The notes beneath the pieces are model-generated. The model ran no database searches, was not told the DNA's origin, and saw only the letters and a list, made by a program, of their open reading frames with translations. From Mesostigma viride (taxonomy: Eukaryota > Streptophyta > Mesostigmatophyceae > Mesostigmatales > Mesostigmataceae), in assembly GCA_009746045.1 (NCBI GenBank), contig RPFO01000178.1, forward strand, positions 622,125-686,124: a stretch of 64,000 bases of DNA, written 5' to 3'. The position numbers were made by a program, and so were the translations under genes. Shown here in pieces: positions 20,778 through 30,532 of this stretch (positions are counted from its first letter, which is position 1; each line of letters opens with the position of its first letter).

Positions 20778-20931
20778 TGGATTCTCTTGCACTACTTCTT
20801 TTTTAGACTCTTTCAAAAATAATTATATGGGTAATGAAAAATTGCAAAGGGTATAGGCTATATATAGGGCTATATATACAGGAATAATATTTCCCGGGGT
20901 GGCTGAAAAAGAAGTCGTGCACGAGAATCCA
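20778..20931. promoter_or_regulatory. Inverted repeat flanking an A+T-rich core with paired TATA-like tracts
   Basis: Arms TGGATTCTCTTGCACTACTT (from 20778) and its near complement (ending at 20931) match with about three mismatches over 26 bp. They flank 102 bp containing ATAATTATAT and two CTATATATA tracts, in otherwise G+C-rich DNA. This could be a bidirectional promoter or an origin. The mirrored copy is at 25242-25395. Confidence 0.5.
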
Positions 20932-21167
20932 CTCCACCTCCGATGGTCGGGGGCGGCGGGAGAGGTGGCGGCAGGTTCGCTCGCCCCCCGTCCCGGGTCC
21001 GTCGCGCCCCGAGTCTGGATGTGTTTGAAACGTCCTTTTCTCTTCTGGAGGGGCGGCGCGGGCGGGTGGGGGGTCGAGGGTGGATGAGAATGCGTGGTTT
21101 CGGTCGGGCTTCTTTTGGGCTCGGATCCGTCCGGTCTTCCTGTCGAGTCGACCCGTTCCAGTCTGCG

Positions 21168-21224
21168 TCCCGGCGCCCCCCGGGCCGGGGTTGGGAGGGG
21201 GTCGCGCTTAGGGGGCGGGAATAT
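21168..21224 (+). promoter_or_regulatory. Promoter-like block upstream of the Cys-rich gene
   Basis: TCCCGGCGCCCCCCGGGCCG followed by GGGTTGGGAGGGGGTCGCGC, then TTA, a G-rich gap and GGGAATATTATG. Nearly the same order of blocks recurs at 21664-21722 before the next gene, ending GGGAATAAAATG. Repetition only upstream of the two ORFs suggests a shared promoter. The mirrored copy is at about 24949-25005. Confidence 0.6.
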
Positions 21225-21257
21225 TATGCGGGGTCATGGTAAGGGAGATCGAGAGAG

Positions 21258-21647
21258 ATGGGGACGACTCTGGAGGACGTCCTGACCTGCCACGACTGCC
21301 GGCGCGGCATCCCGCTGGAGGGCTGGGACCCGGACCCCACCAGGGTGGACGCGGACGTCCGCGGGTACCTGCGCGGTCTGATCCCGAGCGTGTACGGCGA
21401 CGTCGTCGCCCCGTGCCTGGTCTGCCGCGGGTGCCACGAGAGGGAGGAGAAGAAGGAGGAGTGGGAGGACCCGCCGAGGATGTTCGACGAGCCCCTGAGC
21501 GACGACGCGATGCTGATCCTGTGCACCCTGAAGGGCGTGAAGCTGCCCCCAGAGTACAAATGGACCACCCCGATGGCCATGTGGGTGGTCCGCGACGGGG
21601 GTGTGGTGCTGGCCGGCCCGGCGACCCTGGGCCCGGCGGGTAAGTGA
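21258..21647 (+). CDS. Cys-rich (zinc-ribbon-like) protein, left arm copy
   Basis: 129 codons from ATG 21258. Cys pairs L-T-C-H-D-C (residues 9-14) and L-V-C-R-G-C (about 53-58) bracket a segment beginning G-W-D-P-D-P. The C-terminal block D-A-M-L-I-L-C-T-L-K-G-V-K-L-P is shared with the island protein at 15318-15638. It then continues W-T-T-P-M-A-M-W-V-V-R-D-G. The stop falls within GGGTAAGTGA, a strong splice-donor look-alike, so a longer spliced product is possible. It follows the promoter-like block by 33 bp. Function unknown; nucleic-acid binding is a guess. Confidence 0.65.
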   Translation: MGTTLEDVLTCHDCRRGIPLEGWDPDPTRVDADVRGYLRGLIPSVYGDVVAPCLVCRGCHEREEKKEEWEDPPRMFDEPLSDDAMLILCTLKGVKLPPEYKWTTPMAMWVVRDGGVVLAGPATLGPAGK

Positions 21648-21663
21648 CCGCGGCAAGTCTAAG

Positions 21664-21722
21664 TCCCGGCGCCCCTCGGGCCGGGGTTGGGAGGGGGTCG
21701 CGCTTACGGGAGAGGGAATAAA
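21664..21722 (+). promoter_or_regulatory. Promoter-like block upstream of the HNH-like gene
   Basis: Second copy of the block at 21168-21224: TCCCGGCGCCCCTCGGGCCG, GGGTTGGGAGGGGGTCGCGC, TTACG and GGGAATAAAATG. Here the ATG of the A+T-rich end is the start codon of the next gene (21723). That would leave almost no 5' leader unless transcription starts upstream. Confidence 0.6.
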
Positions 21723-22706
21723 ATGTGGGGGTATGATAACAGCGGCGATAGGCGAGAAAAGAAGATGACGACCCCCGCGTTCCAGCGCATGAACCTGCTG
21801 AACGAGATCGAGAGCTGCAAGAAGATAGCCCACATGCGCAAGAAGATGGGCGTGCACCGCGTGGTGAGGAAGTTCAACTCGGACTGGCGGTACAAGTGCG
21901 GTAAGACGCAGAGGAGGTTCAAGCCTCTGAGCGAGGCGGCGGCTTACGACCGCTGGACCGGCAAGTGCGCCGAGTGCCGGACGCCCCTCCGCTTCTTCGG
22001 CGCGCCGGAGCCCTTGGGCCTCCTGGTCCCCTCGCCGCACCCGAGCAGCGCCGGGCTCTCGCTGACCGGATCGGCCTCGGGCTGGCCCCCGGAGTGGCGG
22101 TGCGGTCTGTGCAGGGCGGGACCTCTGGACTCCGAGGCGGACGAGTTGCGCCACCTGAGGACGGAGGAGGAGTACCTGCGCGCCCGGAAGGGGGTGGCGA
22201 TCCCCAGCGGCCCCAAGGTGCCGGTTCTCCCCTTCCCCGAGGTCGCGCCGGAGAGCGCGCCGAAGGCGAAGCCCCCTCCCCGCTCCTGGGGGGGCGGGGA
22301 ATGCCCGGCCGGCGTGGAGCCGGAGGCGTGGCAGCACGTGAAGGGGTGCCTGACGTCCGCGGACTCCAGGGTGAAGAAGGACCTGCCCCTGAGCTGGCAG
22401 AGTACGGCTCACGGCGAGCGGGACCTGTCTGGGTACCTGCTGGATGGCGTGAGGAAGCTGGAGGCGCAAGGATGGGCCTGCGCCCACTGCGGCGGTCTGA
22501 TGTCCCTGCACGCGCCGCCCGAGCTGGAGCTGAAGCCGTCTCCCGACAAGATCGACACGCTGAACCGGGCGTACTTCCCCGACAACTACAGGTGGCTGCA
22601 CGTGAGCTGCAACCAGTCCAAGGGCGTGGACGACGGCATAGACCAGTGCAGGAGGAGGATGGCGGAGTACGAGAAGCTGCCGGACGCACCTGACCCCGTA
22701 GCATAA
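21723..22706 (+). CDS. HNH-like nuclease with extra Cys pairs, left arm copy
   Basis: 327 codons from ATG 21723 (a start at 21765 is possible). The C-terminal 90 residues carry an HNH/treble-clef pattern: W-A-C-A-H-C-G-G, then P-S-P-D-K-I-D, then Y-x-x-D-N-Y-R-W-L-H-V-S-C-N-Q-S-K-G. This is the C-x2-C ... S-x-D-x-x-D ... N-x3-W-L-H-x2-C-N-x-x-K layout of algal-virus and phage HNH proteins; the first His is replaced by S-P-D. Upstream are two further Cys pairs (C-A-E-C, C-G-L-C) that may form another zinc site. Such proteins cut or nick DNA, but activity here is unproven. The right arm has the identical gene inverted. Confidence 0.7.
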   Translation: MWGYDNSGDRREKKMTTPAFQRMNLLNEIESCKKIAHMRKKMGVHRVVRKFNSDWRYKCGKTQRRFKPLSEAAAYDRWTGKCAECRTPLRFFGAPEPLGLLVPSPHPSSAGLSLTGSASGWPPEWRCGLCRAGPLDSEADELRHLRTEEEYLRARKGVAIPSGPKVPVLPFPEVAPESAPKAKPPPRSWGGGECPAGVEPEAWQHVKGCLTSADSRVKKDLPLSWQSTAHGERDLSGYLLDGVRKLEAQGWACAHCGGLMSLHAPPELELKPSPDKIDTLNRAYFPDNYRWLHVSCNQSKGVDDGIDQCRRRMAEYEKLPDAPDPVA

Positions 22707-22845
22707 CGAACACCGAATGCTAATGACAAGTTCCCTCATCCAATGCATGTCTGACATGCCACGCGTCACTGTGCCATTGGTAGACAGTCCCAAAGCAAAG
22801 AAGGGCCCATCACCGCAGAGGTGACAGGCCCGGGATGCGCACAAG

Positions 22846-22970
22846 GAGGGCCGGGTTTGACCGCATGAGGGAGAGCTGGTTTCAAACAGGGAGGGCTGGG
22901 TTTGACAGCATAAGGGAGAGCTGGTTTCAAACAGGGAGGGCTGGGTTTGACAGCATAAGGACGGGTGCGG
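22846..22970. repeat. 45-bp tandem repeats near the palindrome centre (mirrored at 23203-23327)
   Basis: Units containing GGGTTTGACAGCATAAGGGA and GAGCTGGTTTCAAACAGGGA recur with period 45 (GGGTTTGA at 22853, 22898 and 22943). The inner 100 bp then run unbroken into the palindrome centre. Confidence 0.8.
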
Positions 22971-23466
22971 GTACAGGGCTCCCAGAAAAAATATCTAACC
23001 CCCATGGTATAGAGGATATCTAGGGTTTCCCAACTCACCCCTGTCCCCATGGGACCATGGGAGATGGTCCCGGCCCCATCAGAACGCGTTCTGATGGGGC
23101 CGGGACCATCTCCCATGGTCCCATGGGGACAGGGGTGAGTTGGGAAACCCTAGATATCCTCTATACCATGGGGGTTACATATTTTTTCTGGGAGCCCTGT
23201 ACCCGCACCCGTCCTTATGCTGTCAAACCCAGCCCTCCCTGTTTGAAACCAGCTCTCCCTTATGCTGTCAAACCCAGCCCTCCCTGTTTGAAACCAGCTC
23301 TCCCTCATGCGGTCAAACCCGGCCCTCCTTGTGCGCATCCCGGGCCTGTCACCTCTGCGGTGATGGGCCCTTCTTTGCTTTGGGACTGTCTACCAATGGC
23401 ACAGTGACGCGTGGCATGTCAGACATGCATTGGATGAGGGAACTTGTCATTAGCATTCGGTGTTCG

Positions 23467-24450
23467 TTATGCTACGGGGTCAGGTGCGTCCGGCAGCTTC
23501 TCGTACTCCGCCATCCTCCTCCTGCACTGGTCTATGCCGTCGTCCACGCCCTTGGACTGGTTGCAGCTCACGTGCAGCCACCTGTAGTTGTCGGGGAAGT
23601 ACGCCCGGTTCAGCGTGTCGATCTTGTCGGGAGACGGCTTCAGCTCCAGCTCGGGCGGCGCGTGCAGGGACATCAGACCGCCGCAGTGGGCGCAGGCCCA
23701 TCCTTGCGCCTCCAGCTTCCTCACGCCATCCAGCAGGTACCCAGACAGGTCCCGCTCGCCGTGAGCCGTACTCTGCCAGCTCAGGGGCAGGTCCTTCTTC
23801 ACCCTGGAGTCCGCGGACGTCAGGCACCCCTTCACGTGCTGCCACGCCTCCGGCTCCACGCCGGCCGGGCATTCCCCGCCCCCCCAGGAGCGGGGAGGGG
23901 GCTTCGCCTTCGGCGCGCTCTCCGGCGCGACCTCGGGGAAGGGGAGAACCGGCACCTTGGGGCCGCTGGGGATCGCCACCCCCTTCCGGGCGCGCAGGTA
24001 CTCCTCCTCCGTCCTCAGGTGGCGCAACTCGTCCGCCTCGGAGTCCAGAGGTCCCGCCCTGCACAGACCGCACCGCCACTCCGGGGGCCAGCCCGAGGCC
24101 GATCCGGTCAGCGAGAGCCCGGCGCTGCTCGGGTGCGGCGAGGGGACCAGGAGGCCCAAGGGCTCCGGCGCGCCGAAGAAGCGGAGGGGCGTCCGGCACT
24201 CGGCGCACTTGCCGGTCCAGCGGTCGTAAGCCGCCGCCTCGCTCAGAGGCTTGAACCTCCTCTGCGTCTTACCGCACTTGTACCGCCAGTCCGAGTTGAA
24301 CTTCCTCACCACGCGGTGCACGCCCATCTTCTTGCGCATGTGGGCTATCTTCTTGCAGCTCTCGATCTCGTTCAGCAGGTTCATGCGCTGGAACGCGGGG
24401 GTCGTCATCTTCTTTTCTCGCCTATCGCCGCTGTTATCATACCCCCACAT
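23467..24450 (-). CDS. HNH-like nuclease, right arm copy
   Basis: Mirror image of 21723-22706 with identical translation, from ATG at 24450. It has the same C-x2-C ... N-x3-W-L-H-x2-C-N pattern near its C-terminus. The two copies are convergent on the palindrome centre, separated by about 760 bp of non-coding DNA including the 45-bp repeats. Identity between copies indicates either very recent duplication, ongoing gene conversion or an assembly artefact. Confidence 0.65.
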   Translation of the reverse strand: MWGYDNSGDRREKKMTTPAFQRMNLLNEIESCKKIAHMRKKMGVHRVVRKFNSDWRYKCGKTQRRFKPLSEAAAYDRWTGKCAECRTPLRFFGAPEPLGLLVPSPHPSSAGLSLTGSASGWPPEWRCGLCRAGPLDSEADELRHLRTEEEYLRARKGVAIPSGPKVPVLPFPEVAPESAPKAKPPPRSWGGGECPAGVEPEAWQHVKGCLTSADSRVKKDLPLSWQSTAHGERDLSGYLLDGVRKLEAQGWACAHCGGLMSLHAPPELELKPSPDKIDTLNRAYFPDNYRWLHVSCNQSKGVDDGIDQCRRRMAEYEKLPDAPDPVA

Positions 24451-24525
24451 TTTATTCCCTCTCCCGTAAGCGCGACCCCCTCCCAACCCCGGCCCGAGGG
24501 GCGCCGGGACTTAGACTTGCCGCGG

Positions 24526-24915
24526 TCACTTACCCGCCGGGCCCAGGGTCGCCGGGCCGGCCAGCACCACACCCCCGTCGCGGACCACCCACATGGCCAT
24601 CGGGGTGGTCCATTTGTACTCTGGGGGCAGCTTCACGCCCTTCAGGGTGCACAGGATCAGCATCGCGTCGTCGCTCAGGGGCTCGTCGAACATCCTCGGC
24701 GGGTCCTCCCACTCCTCCTTCTTCTCCTCCCTCTCGTGGCACCCGCGGCAGACCAGGCACGGGGCGACGACGTCGCCGTACACGCTCGGGATCAGACCGC
24801 GCAGGTACCCGCGGACGTCCGCGTCCACCCTGGTGGGGTCCGGGTCCCAGCCCTCCAGCGGGATGCCGCGCCGGCAGTCGTGGCAGGTCAGGACGTCCTC
24901 CAGAGTCGTCCCCAT
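24526..24915 (-). CDS. Cys-rich (zinc-ribbon-like) protein, right arm copy
   Basis: Mirror image of 21258-21647 with identical translation. Same two Cys pairs and D-A-M-L-I-L-C-T-L-K-G block, and the mirrored promoter-like block lies just upstream on the minus strand. It is separated from the HNH-like gene by the second promoter-like block, as in the left arm. Confidence 0.65.
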   Translation of the reverse strand: MGTTLEDVLTCHDCRRGIPLEGWDPDPTRVDADVRGYLRGLIPSVYGDVVAPCLVCRGCHEREEKKEEWEDPPRMFDEPLSDDAMLILCTLKGVKLPPEYKWTTPMAMWVVRDGGVVLAGPATLGPAGK

Positions 24916-25686
24916 CTCTCTCGATCTCCCTTACCATGACCCCGCATAATATTCCCGCCCCCTAAGCGCGACCCCCTCCCAACCCCGGCCCGGGGGGCGC
25001 CGGGACGCAGACTGGAACGGGTCGACTCGACAGGAAGACCGGACGGATCCGAGCCCAAAAGAAGCCCGACCGAAACCACGCATTCTCATCCACCCTCGAC
25101 CCCCCACCCGCCCGCGCCGCCCCTCCAGAAGAGAAAAGGACGTTTCAAACACATCCAGACTCGGGGCGCGACGGACCCGGGACGGGGGGCGAGCGAACCT
25201 GCCGCCACCTCTCCCGCCGCCCCCGACCATCGGAGGTGGAGTGGATTCTCGTGCACGACTTCTTTTTCAGCCACCCCGGGAAATATTATTCCTGTATATA
25301 TAGCCCTATATATAGCCTATACCCTTTGCAATTTTTCATTACCCATATAATTATTTTTGAAAGAGTCTAAAAAAGAAGTAGTGCAAGAGAATCCAAGCAA
25401 GCGTCGCCCATCGGGAGGGCCGGGGCGGGGGGCGAGTGAAATTGGCGGGGCCTCTCCGGCCCCTCTCGCCGGTCGGAGGTGGATTACCTTCTCCCCCTCG
25501 TTTGCCCCTTGAATCGCCGCCTCCCAGGGCCGGGACAGGCGACGGCGGCGGTGGAGATTACAGGACTTCTGTTCGGACCGGGGGCTCCGGGGGGTCCAAG
25601 GGGTCTAGGGGGTCCAGGGGGTCCAGGGGGTCCAGGGGGACTGGGGGCTGCAGAGGCTCTGGGGGGGTAGCTCACGTAGTTGCTGG

Positions 25687-27815
25687 CCTAGGTCACAACT
25701 TCATGTGCTTATTCACAAATGGTTCATGAAAAAAATCTGGCTTCTTGCACGAGCTATGGGCAACATATGCAGGCTTTGTGGAACAAAACTCAGGCCCATT
25801 GGGCCACTGGAGCTATTTTTCATTAGCATCACAAACACAACGCAGTACAACGCAGTGGGGAAAATGAGAGCCCTTCACAACATGACGCAACCACACGAGC
25901 CCCATCGAGTTAACGGGGCCATAGTGAGCTTGGAGGGTCAAAACGTTGAAAATAGGTGTTGTATAAGTTATACAGCATCAAACATGCATCAAACATCATG
26001 ACTGGATGACCTAATTTGACTGAATCAGGCAGCCATAGCCAAAGCATCATCCACACTCACAACGTGTTGAGCACATGCCTCGTGGGAACGGAGGTGCTGG
26101 GTTTTCATTCCAAAACGCGTGCAATACTGAAAGAAAGAGGAACGTGTAATGCAAGGCTTGGATAGGTTGAGTGATCCATGAGCTTACATGCAGGCAAAGA
26201 TGACGCTGGAATGCATGCTAGCAAATGGTGGCAAGATGCTAACAACACATGATTATACACCATGATTATGGGCACCTAGCTGATCTTCTTGCACAATCAA
26301 CGCTGTATAAACCATCAACATCCAATCCTCACGATATATGCACGGCTTGACGACCTATACAGCACCTAAATACTGCACAACTGCAACCTGCTATGGCTGA
26401 CATGCAAGCAACGTCGAGAAGGATGGCGGTCTTAGAGAGGCTGGGCAGAGGTCGGTAGAAATAAGTGGAAAACTGGCAGAAACTAGGTAGAAACACGATA
26501 TACTTACGCCTGCAAGCACTATTGAGCCGGTGGCAGAGGCCATTTCCAGGAAACTGGAAAATACAGCGTACCGTAGCAATAACCACGGTCACGCCTTACG
26601 CTATTTGCAGGCACCATCATGCCCGGAGCTACCCAATAAAAGTCTGCACAAATCTCGGTTTAGCCGAGAGTCCGGGCGTTCGGAATGAATAAACATGTGA
26701 AGTCGAAACACCATGGAAATACCAAGCATGGTGCCGCAGCAGACCCGAGTCTTGCCGTAATAATATGTATGCTGGTTACCAGGGTTTCCGCATGAAAGTT
26801 GGGTGAGAAACTGGAAAAAACTACGTTTCCTTTGCCCTAGTACCTCAACAAACTTGTAGAAACCTAATTATCAACCTTTGAACGCATCATCATGGTCGTG
26901 CTACCCAACAGCCACTGAAATTCGCGCAAAAACTGGCGAGATCTACCTGCCGCCATCGCCGTCGTCTTCACCTTCGTCCCGCGAAAATGCCTGATTTCAG
27001 TGGTACATATTTGTTTGCATGCAGCTGTCACAAAGAAAATACAAAAAATACCAGGATTTTTTCTTGAATTCTATGAGATGTTTCTGACTTGTGTTGAAAG
27101 TTTCAGACCAAAAATCGCATGTTTAATAGGTTTGCCACGTGTCAGATTACAACGCGATACATCGCGTTCTAACCCTACGACGCGATGTATCACGTTGTAA
27201 AAAAACACGGGTTTAACCCGTGTTTTTTAAATAATTAATAATTTAATTAATAAATTAACACGTAACAGCGTTACGTGAGCATAACCTTTCTTGTTACCCT
27301 CTGTCTCCCTCTATGCAGGTCTTCCTAGAGATAGCCACGCGGCTCCCGCGCGGCCTTCGCGTCTTTCCTCTCAGAAAACTACCCTAGCTAGTCCTTCCAC
27401 GGCGTTGGCCCAGGCATAGTTGTCTCGCTTCATAAGGCCTCAGTCGTTGAGAAACTGGCTTCGTGCCTAAAATTTCACAATTTCTCGGACTTTAGCGATT
27501 AATTAACGTCCGGGAATGGGGTTTTGGCATTTTTAGACCCCTGAAAATGAAAAAAATACAACTCATAGATAGGCCACAACTCCAAATACCCCCAACCAAG
27601 GTGCTAGGAGTATCTACACTTGAAGGGCTTTTAGAAAATGCAATAATATCACGAGTCCATTAAGTGATTTGATAATTGGTTAATTAATTAAGTGATTTGC
27701 AAGATATTTACTGTCAAAGTTGGACAAAAGACGATCATTTTCAGGTAAGCAAAAGCCCCTTAGATACTAACACCTTCTGGGAGGGTCGGGAACCTCAATA
27801 TTAACATCGGACATT
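25687..27815. other. A+T-rich region without recognisable genes
   Basis: Composition changes abruptly at the palindrome edge to A+T-rich DNA. Short frames exist but none shows a domain or a credible length. Loosely repeated phrases such as AGAAACTGG and GGCAGAAACTAGG (26460-26830) hint at an old degenerate transposon. Two inverted repeats at 27149-27228 are annotated separately. Confidence 0.5.
27149..27228. repeat. Two adjacent inverted repeats
   Basis: Arms at 27149-27170 and 27177-27198 (starting ACAACGCGATACATCGCG) pair with about three mismatches and a 6-nt loop. Directly next to them AAAAAACACGGGTT at 27200-27213 pairs perfectly with 27215-27228 around one base. The second could fold as a terminator- or terminus-like hairpin. 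They may mark a transposon end, but I cannot find its partner. Confidence 0.6.
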
Positions 27816-28141
27816 GGATGGATGGATGGATGGATGGATGGATGGATGGATGGATGGATGGATGGATGGATGGATGGATGGATGGATGGATGGATGGATG
27901 GATGGATGGATGGATGGATGGATGGATGGATGGATGGATGGATGGATGGATGGATGGATGGATGGATGGATGGATGGATGGATGGATGGATGGATGGATG
28001 GATGGATGGATGGATGGATGGATGGATGGATGGATGGATGGATGGATGGATGGATGGATGGATGGATGGATGGATGGATGGATGGATGGATGGATGGATG
28101 GATGGATGGATGGATGGATGGATGGATGGATGGATGGATGG
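27816..28141. repeat. (GGAT)n microsatellite, left block
   Basis: About 81 uninterrupted GGAT units (326 bp). Every frame is open because the unit is 4 bp and stop-free, which produces long meaningless ORFs. It continues at 29597 after the hAT insertion. Confidence 0.97.
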
Positions 28142-29596
28142 CCGGGTTGGCAAATACGGGTACGGGGTATAATACGCGGACCTAAAATACGCGTATTATA
28201 CGTGGGGGGTGTAAAATACGCGGCGGTAAAATACGCGACAGTTTTTGTAGTCCAATTGTCAGTCACCCAATTAGCACGCTCCTTGATGATGGTCATGCAG
28301 TTATTGCAACTGAAATTTGGTGTATATGCTTATTTATTAACATCTTCCATTTATTCCCGGCAATCCTATCTGATTATGATTTGTTAGATGCAGGGGGGAG
28401 CAGGCTGCAACGGGCATTGTAAGGATTAATCAATTAATTAATTAATTGTAAGGAAAGCCATCCACTATATAATGCATGAGAGGACATAAGACACAACTAA
28501 GGACCATGCTTTCAAGGATCCCACAACAAGCTTCATACACATACACACACATTCGTTATTGACAAAATGCACAACAGCAGAGGATATAAGACACAAGGAC
28601 CTTGCTCTCCTTCTTCTTCACGAGAAGCTCGCCACCCAACAACTTCCGAGAAGGAGGGGTGGCGTGCCCTCCTTTGTACTGGATCATGCCGGCCACCATC
28701 TGCTTGAAAGATCGAGGCGCTCTCAGCCGCATTGAAGGCAATGCCGTTCTCGATAAAAAAATTCGGCAGCCAGCAGCTGGACACCTTGTTCGTCGACGGG
28801 AACCAGCCATTTGGTGATGCTCAGCTGGCCTTTGCTGGGACCCGACGACAAGTCAGCCGGCGCAGCCCCTCCTATCTCCGCCATTGCCCTGTTCAAATTG
28901 TGATGCTTCTTGGCGTCTGACTTCTGCAACTTGTTGTTAGCAATCCTGAGAAACCTGCTCCGGATATTCGGTAGAATTTTGTCGCAGGGTAACATCCCTT
29001 CCCCTGCGATTCCGGCAAAGTGTGCACGGATCGACTCGGAATACGCTGATTGGCCCCGCCTTGTAGGAGAAGTTCTTGTTGCAAAATGAGCAGAACATCC
29101 TCGACACATACTGCGTTGTGTTACTAACAGCATCTGTGACTGCTTCTTTCTTCTCGACAACGAAATCCCATTCAGGCCCTTTCTTCGGCATGGCTGCAAA
29201 TCGAAAATGGCTGCACACTATCGCACAGTCGCACTGGCCTCGTCGTCGCTATATTGCATTACACCGTCAGTAGCACAGCTGGCATGCATTTGCTGGCATT
29301 ATGCGTTATGTACCTAGTCCTAGCTGTCTCCTACCGGCCAAAGATTTTGCAAGGCTTGCACTTTATGGAAAGAACTGTACGCATCTACTTCTAGTAGTAA
29401 AATCTCAAATGTGCAGTGAACGCGCCGCGCCCAGAACCTGGGGACCGCGCCAGTGCCCGCTGCCCGCTGGTACCCCCGAAAAATTCTAAGTCCAAACCGC
29501 GTATTCTGAAGTAAAGTACGCGTATATAAGGCGGAGGCCTTCAGTGTACGTTTTCCCGTATTTTTGCGGCTCCGTACGGCGTACTGACCAACCCGG
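28142..29596 (-). mobile_element. hAT transposon remnant inside the microsatellite
   Basis: The termini are inverted: CCGGGTTGGCAAATACGGG at 28142 and ...CCAACCCGG at 29588-29596, with further similarity (ACGGGTACGG / CCGTACGG). Termini with C-x-G-G-G-T-T-G-G are typical of hAT. The 8 bp on either side read ATGGATGG, consistent with a hAT target duplication though uninformative in a repeat. It encodes only an N-terminal transposase remnant (28533-29191). Confidence 0.75.
28533..29191 (-). pseudogene. hAT transposase N-terminal fragment (BED finger), frameshifted
   Basis: From ATG at 29191 the product begins M-P-K-K-G. It shows F-C-S-F-C (a C-x2-C) and, after a frameshift near 29035, a downstream R-A-H-F-A-G...G-E-G-M-L-P-C: the BED-type zinc finger that lets hAT transposases bind their ends. 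After another shift near 28770, F-F-Y/I-E-N-G-I-A-F-N-A-A-E-S-A-S-F matches the hAT segment that precedes the RNase H-like core. The sequence then runs out; the catalytic core and C-terminal dimerisation region are absent. Confidence 0.7.
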
Positions 29597-29779
29597 ATGG
29601 ATGGATGGATGGATGGATGGATGGATGGATGGATGGATGGATGGATGGATGGATGGATGGATCGATGGATGGATGGATGGATGGATGGATGGATGGATGG
29701 ATGGATGGATGGATGGATGGATGGATGGATGGATGGATGGATGGATGGATGGATGGATGGATGGATGGATGGATGGATG
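29597..29779. repeat. (GGAT)n microsatellite, right block
   Basis: About 45 GGAT/ATGG units with one variant (GGATCGATGG near 29661). It is the continuation of the block at 27816-28141, split by the hAT element. Confidence 0.95.
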
Positions 29780-29804
29780 TCAGGCTTGTCTTACATGATG
29801 CAGT

Positions 29805-30519
29805 TGTAACGACTAAAAATGATCATCAGCATCATCCATAGTCCAAATATGAAAGATCTTTTACCTGGGTTGCTTTCTTGAGTTACAGATCTTCAAGTAT
29901 CGAAGCAACGTTGAGATGGAAATTCCACAGCACGTAATTTAGGGAATCACAACCCCTTGTAGACACAAAGACAAGCTCGTGTATAGACGACCTCTGTGGA
30001 ACTGAAGGACGTCTATAGCCAAGGGGCTCTTATGAATGGACAACAAAGACAAGCTTTATTATACCATGATGAATCAAAACCAACGTAGCAACAATGGCGA
30101 CCCCACGTCCTTGATATCGACGTGCTTGTCGAGCATGCCTCAACCTTAGCCTGAAGAGAACCAATCAAAATCATGGAATTCTAAACAAGATCTTCGTATC
30201 CATCCTAGTCACACAAAACAGAACAACAACACCAACAGCCTGGCAGAATCTGTACATGAGATCCTGAATCTGTAGTAAGCACTAAAGTCCCAAAGGAACA
30301 TTTAAGACTTGGTAGTACCGACCAACAAACTATAACCCCACGTGGATCAGGCCACGACCAATAAGGGCTTCTAACAGTCGGTTGACAAAGTACAAGTTTC
30401 AAGTACCGCCTTCTTGGAAACCTCATAACTTTCCCAATACTGATCCAAAAGTCCTCGAATAAAAGTCAAACATTCACAAAACAAAGGATGTAACAACAAA
30501 GTCATTTTTGATTGTTACA
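29805..30519 (-). repeat. 3' LTR of G2 copy 2
   Basis: 715 bp, TGTAAC...GTTACA ends. It differs from the reconstructed 5' LTR at only a few visible positions (for example near 29895-29945 versus 44560-44610), and the piece at 55340-55616 looks identical. So this copy is younger than the decay of its internal genes would suggest. The polypurine tract is at 30520-30532, read on the minus strand. Confidence 0.92.
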
Positions 30520-30532
30520 TATCTCCCCCTCA

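Larger units (their letters stand above)
20491..25686. repeat. 5.2-kb spacer-free palindrome (arms about 2.6 kb)
   Basis: The left arm 20491-23086 and right arm 23087-25686 are reverse complements. The centre is AGAACGCG/TTCT at 23086/23087 with no spacer. Differences are few: a 4-bp insertion (GAAT) in the right arm near 25512 and a base change near 23177 (versus 22996). All genes and repeats of one arm recur mirrored in the other. The outer ends abut unrelated sequence. Confidence 0.93.

Noticed and set aside
20448-20822. Collagen-like P-P-G protein, or Gly-Ser-Arg protein on the other strand
   Set aside because: Only a 9-bp repeat translated; no sound start codon and no domain outside the repeat.
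21234-22844. 536-codon minus-strand ORF across the left palindrome arm
   Set aside because: Low-complexity shadow of the Cys-rich and HNH-like genes; the true genes have promoter blocks and zinc motifs.
22766-23407. CRISPR-like array near the palindrome centre
   Set aside because: The 45-bp units are contiguous tandem repeats without unique spacers, mirrored by the palindrome; the genome is eukaryotic.
27816-28141. Long ORFs of H-P-S-I and M-D-G-W repeats
   Set aside because: Pure product of a stop-free 4-bp microsatellite in all frames; no evidence of a gene.
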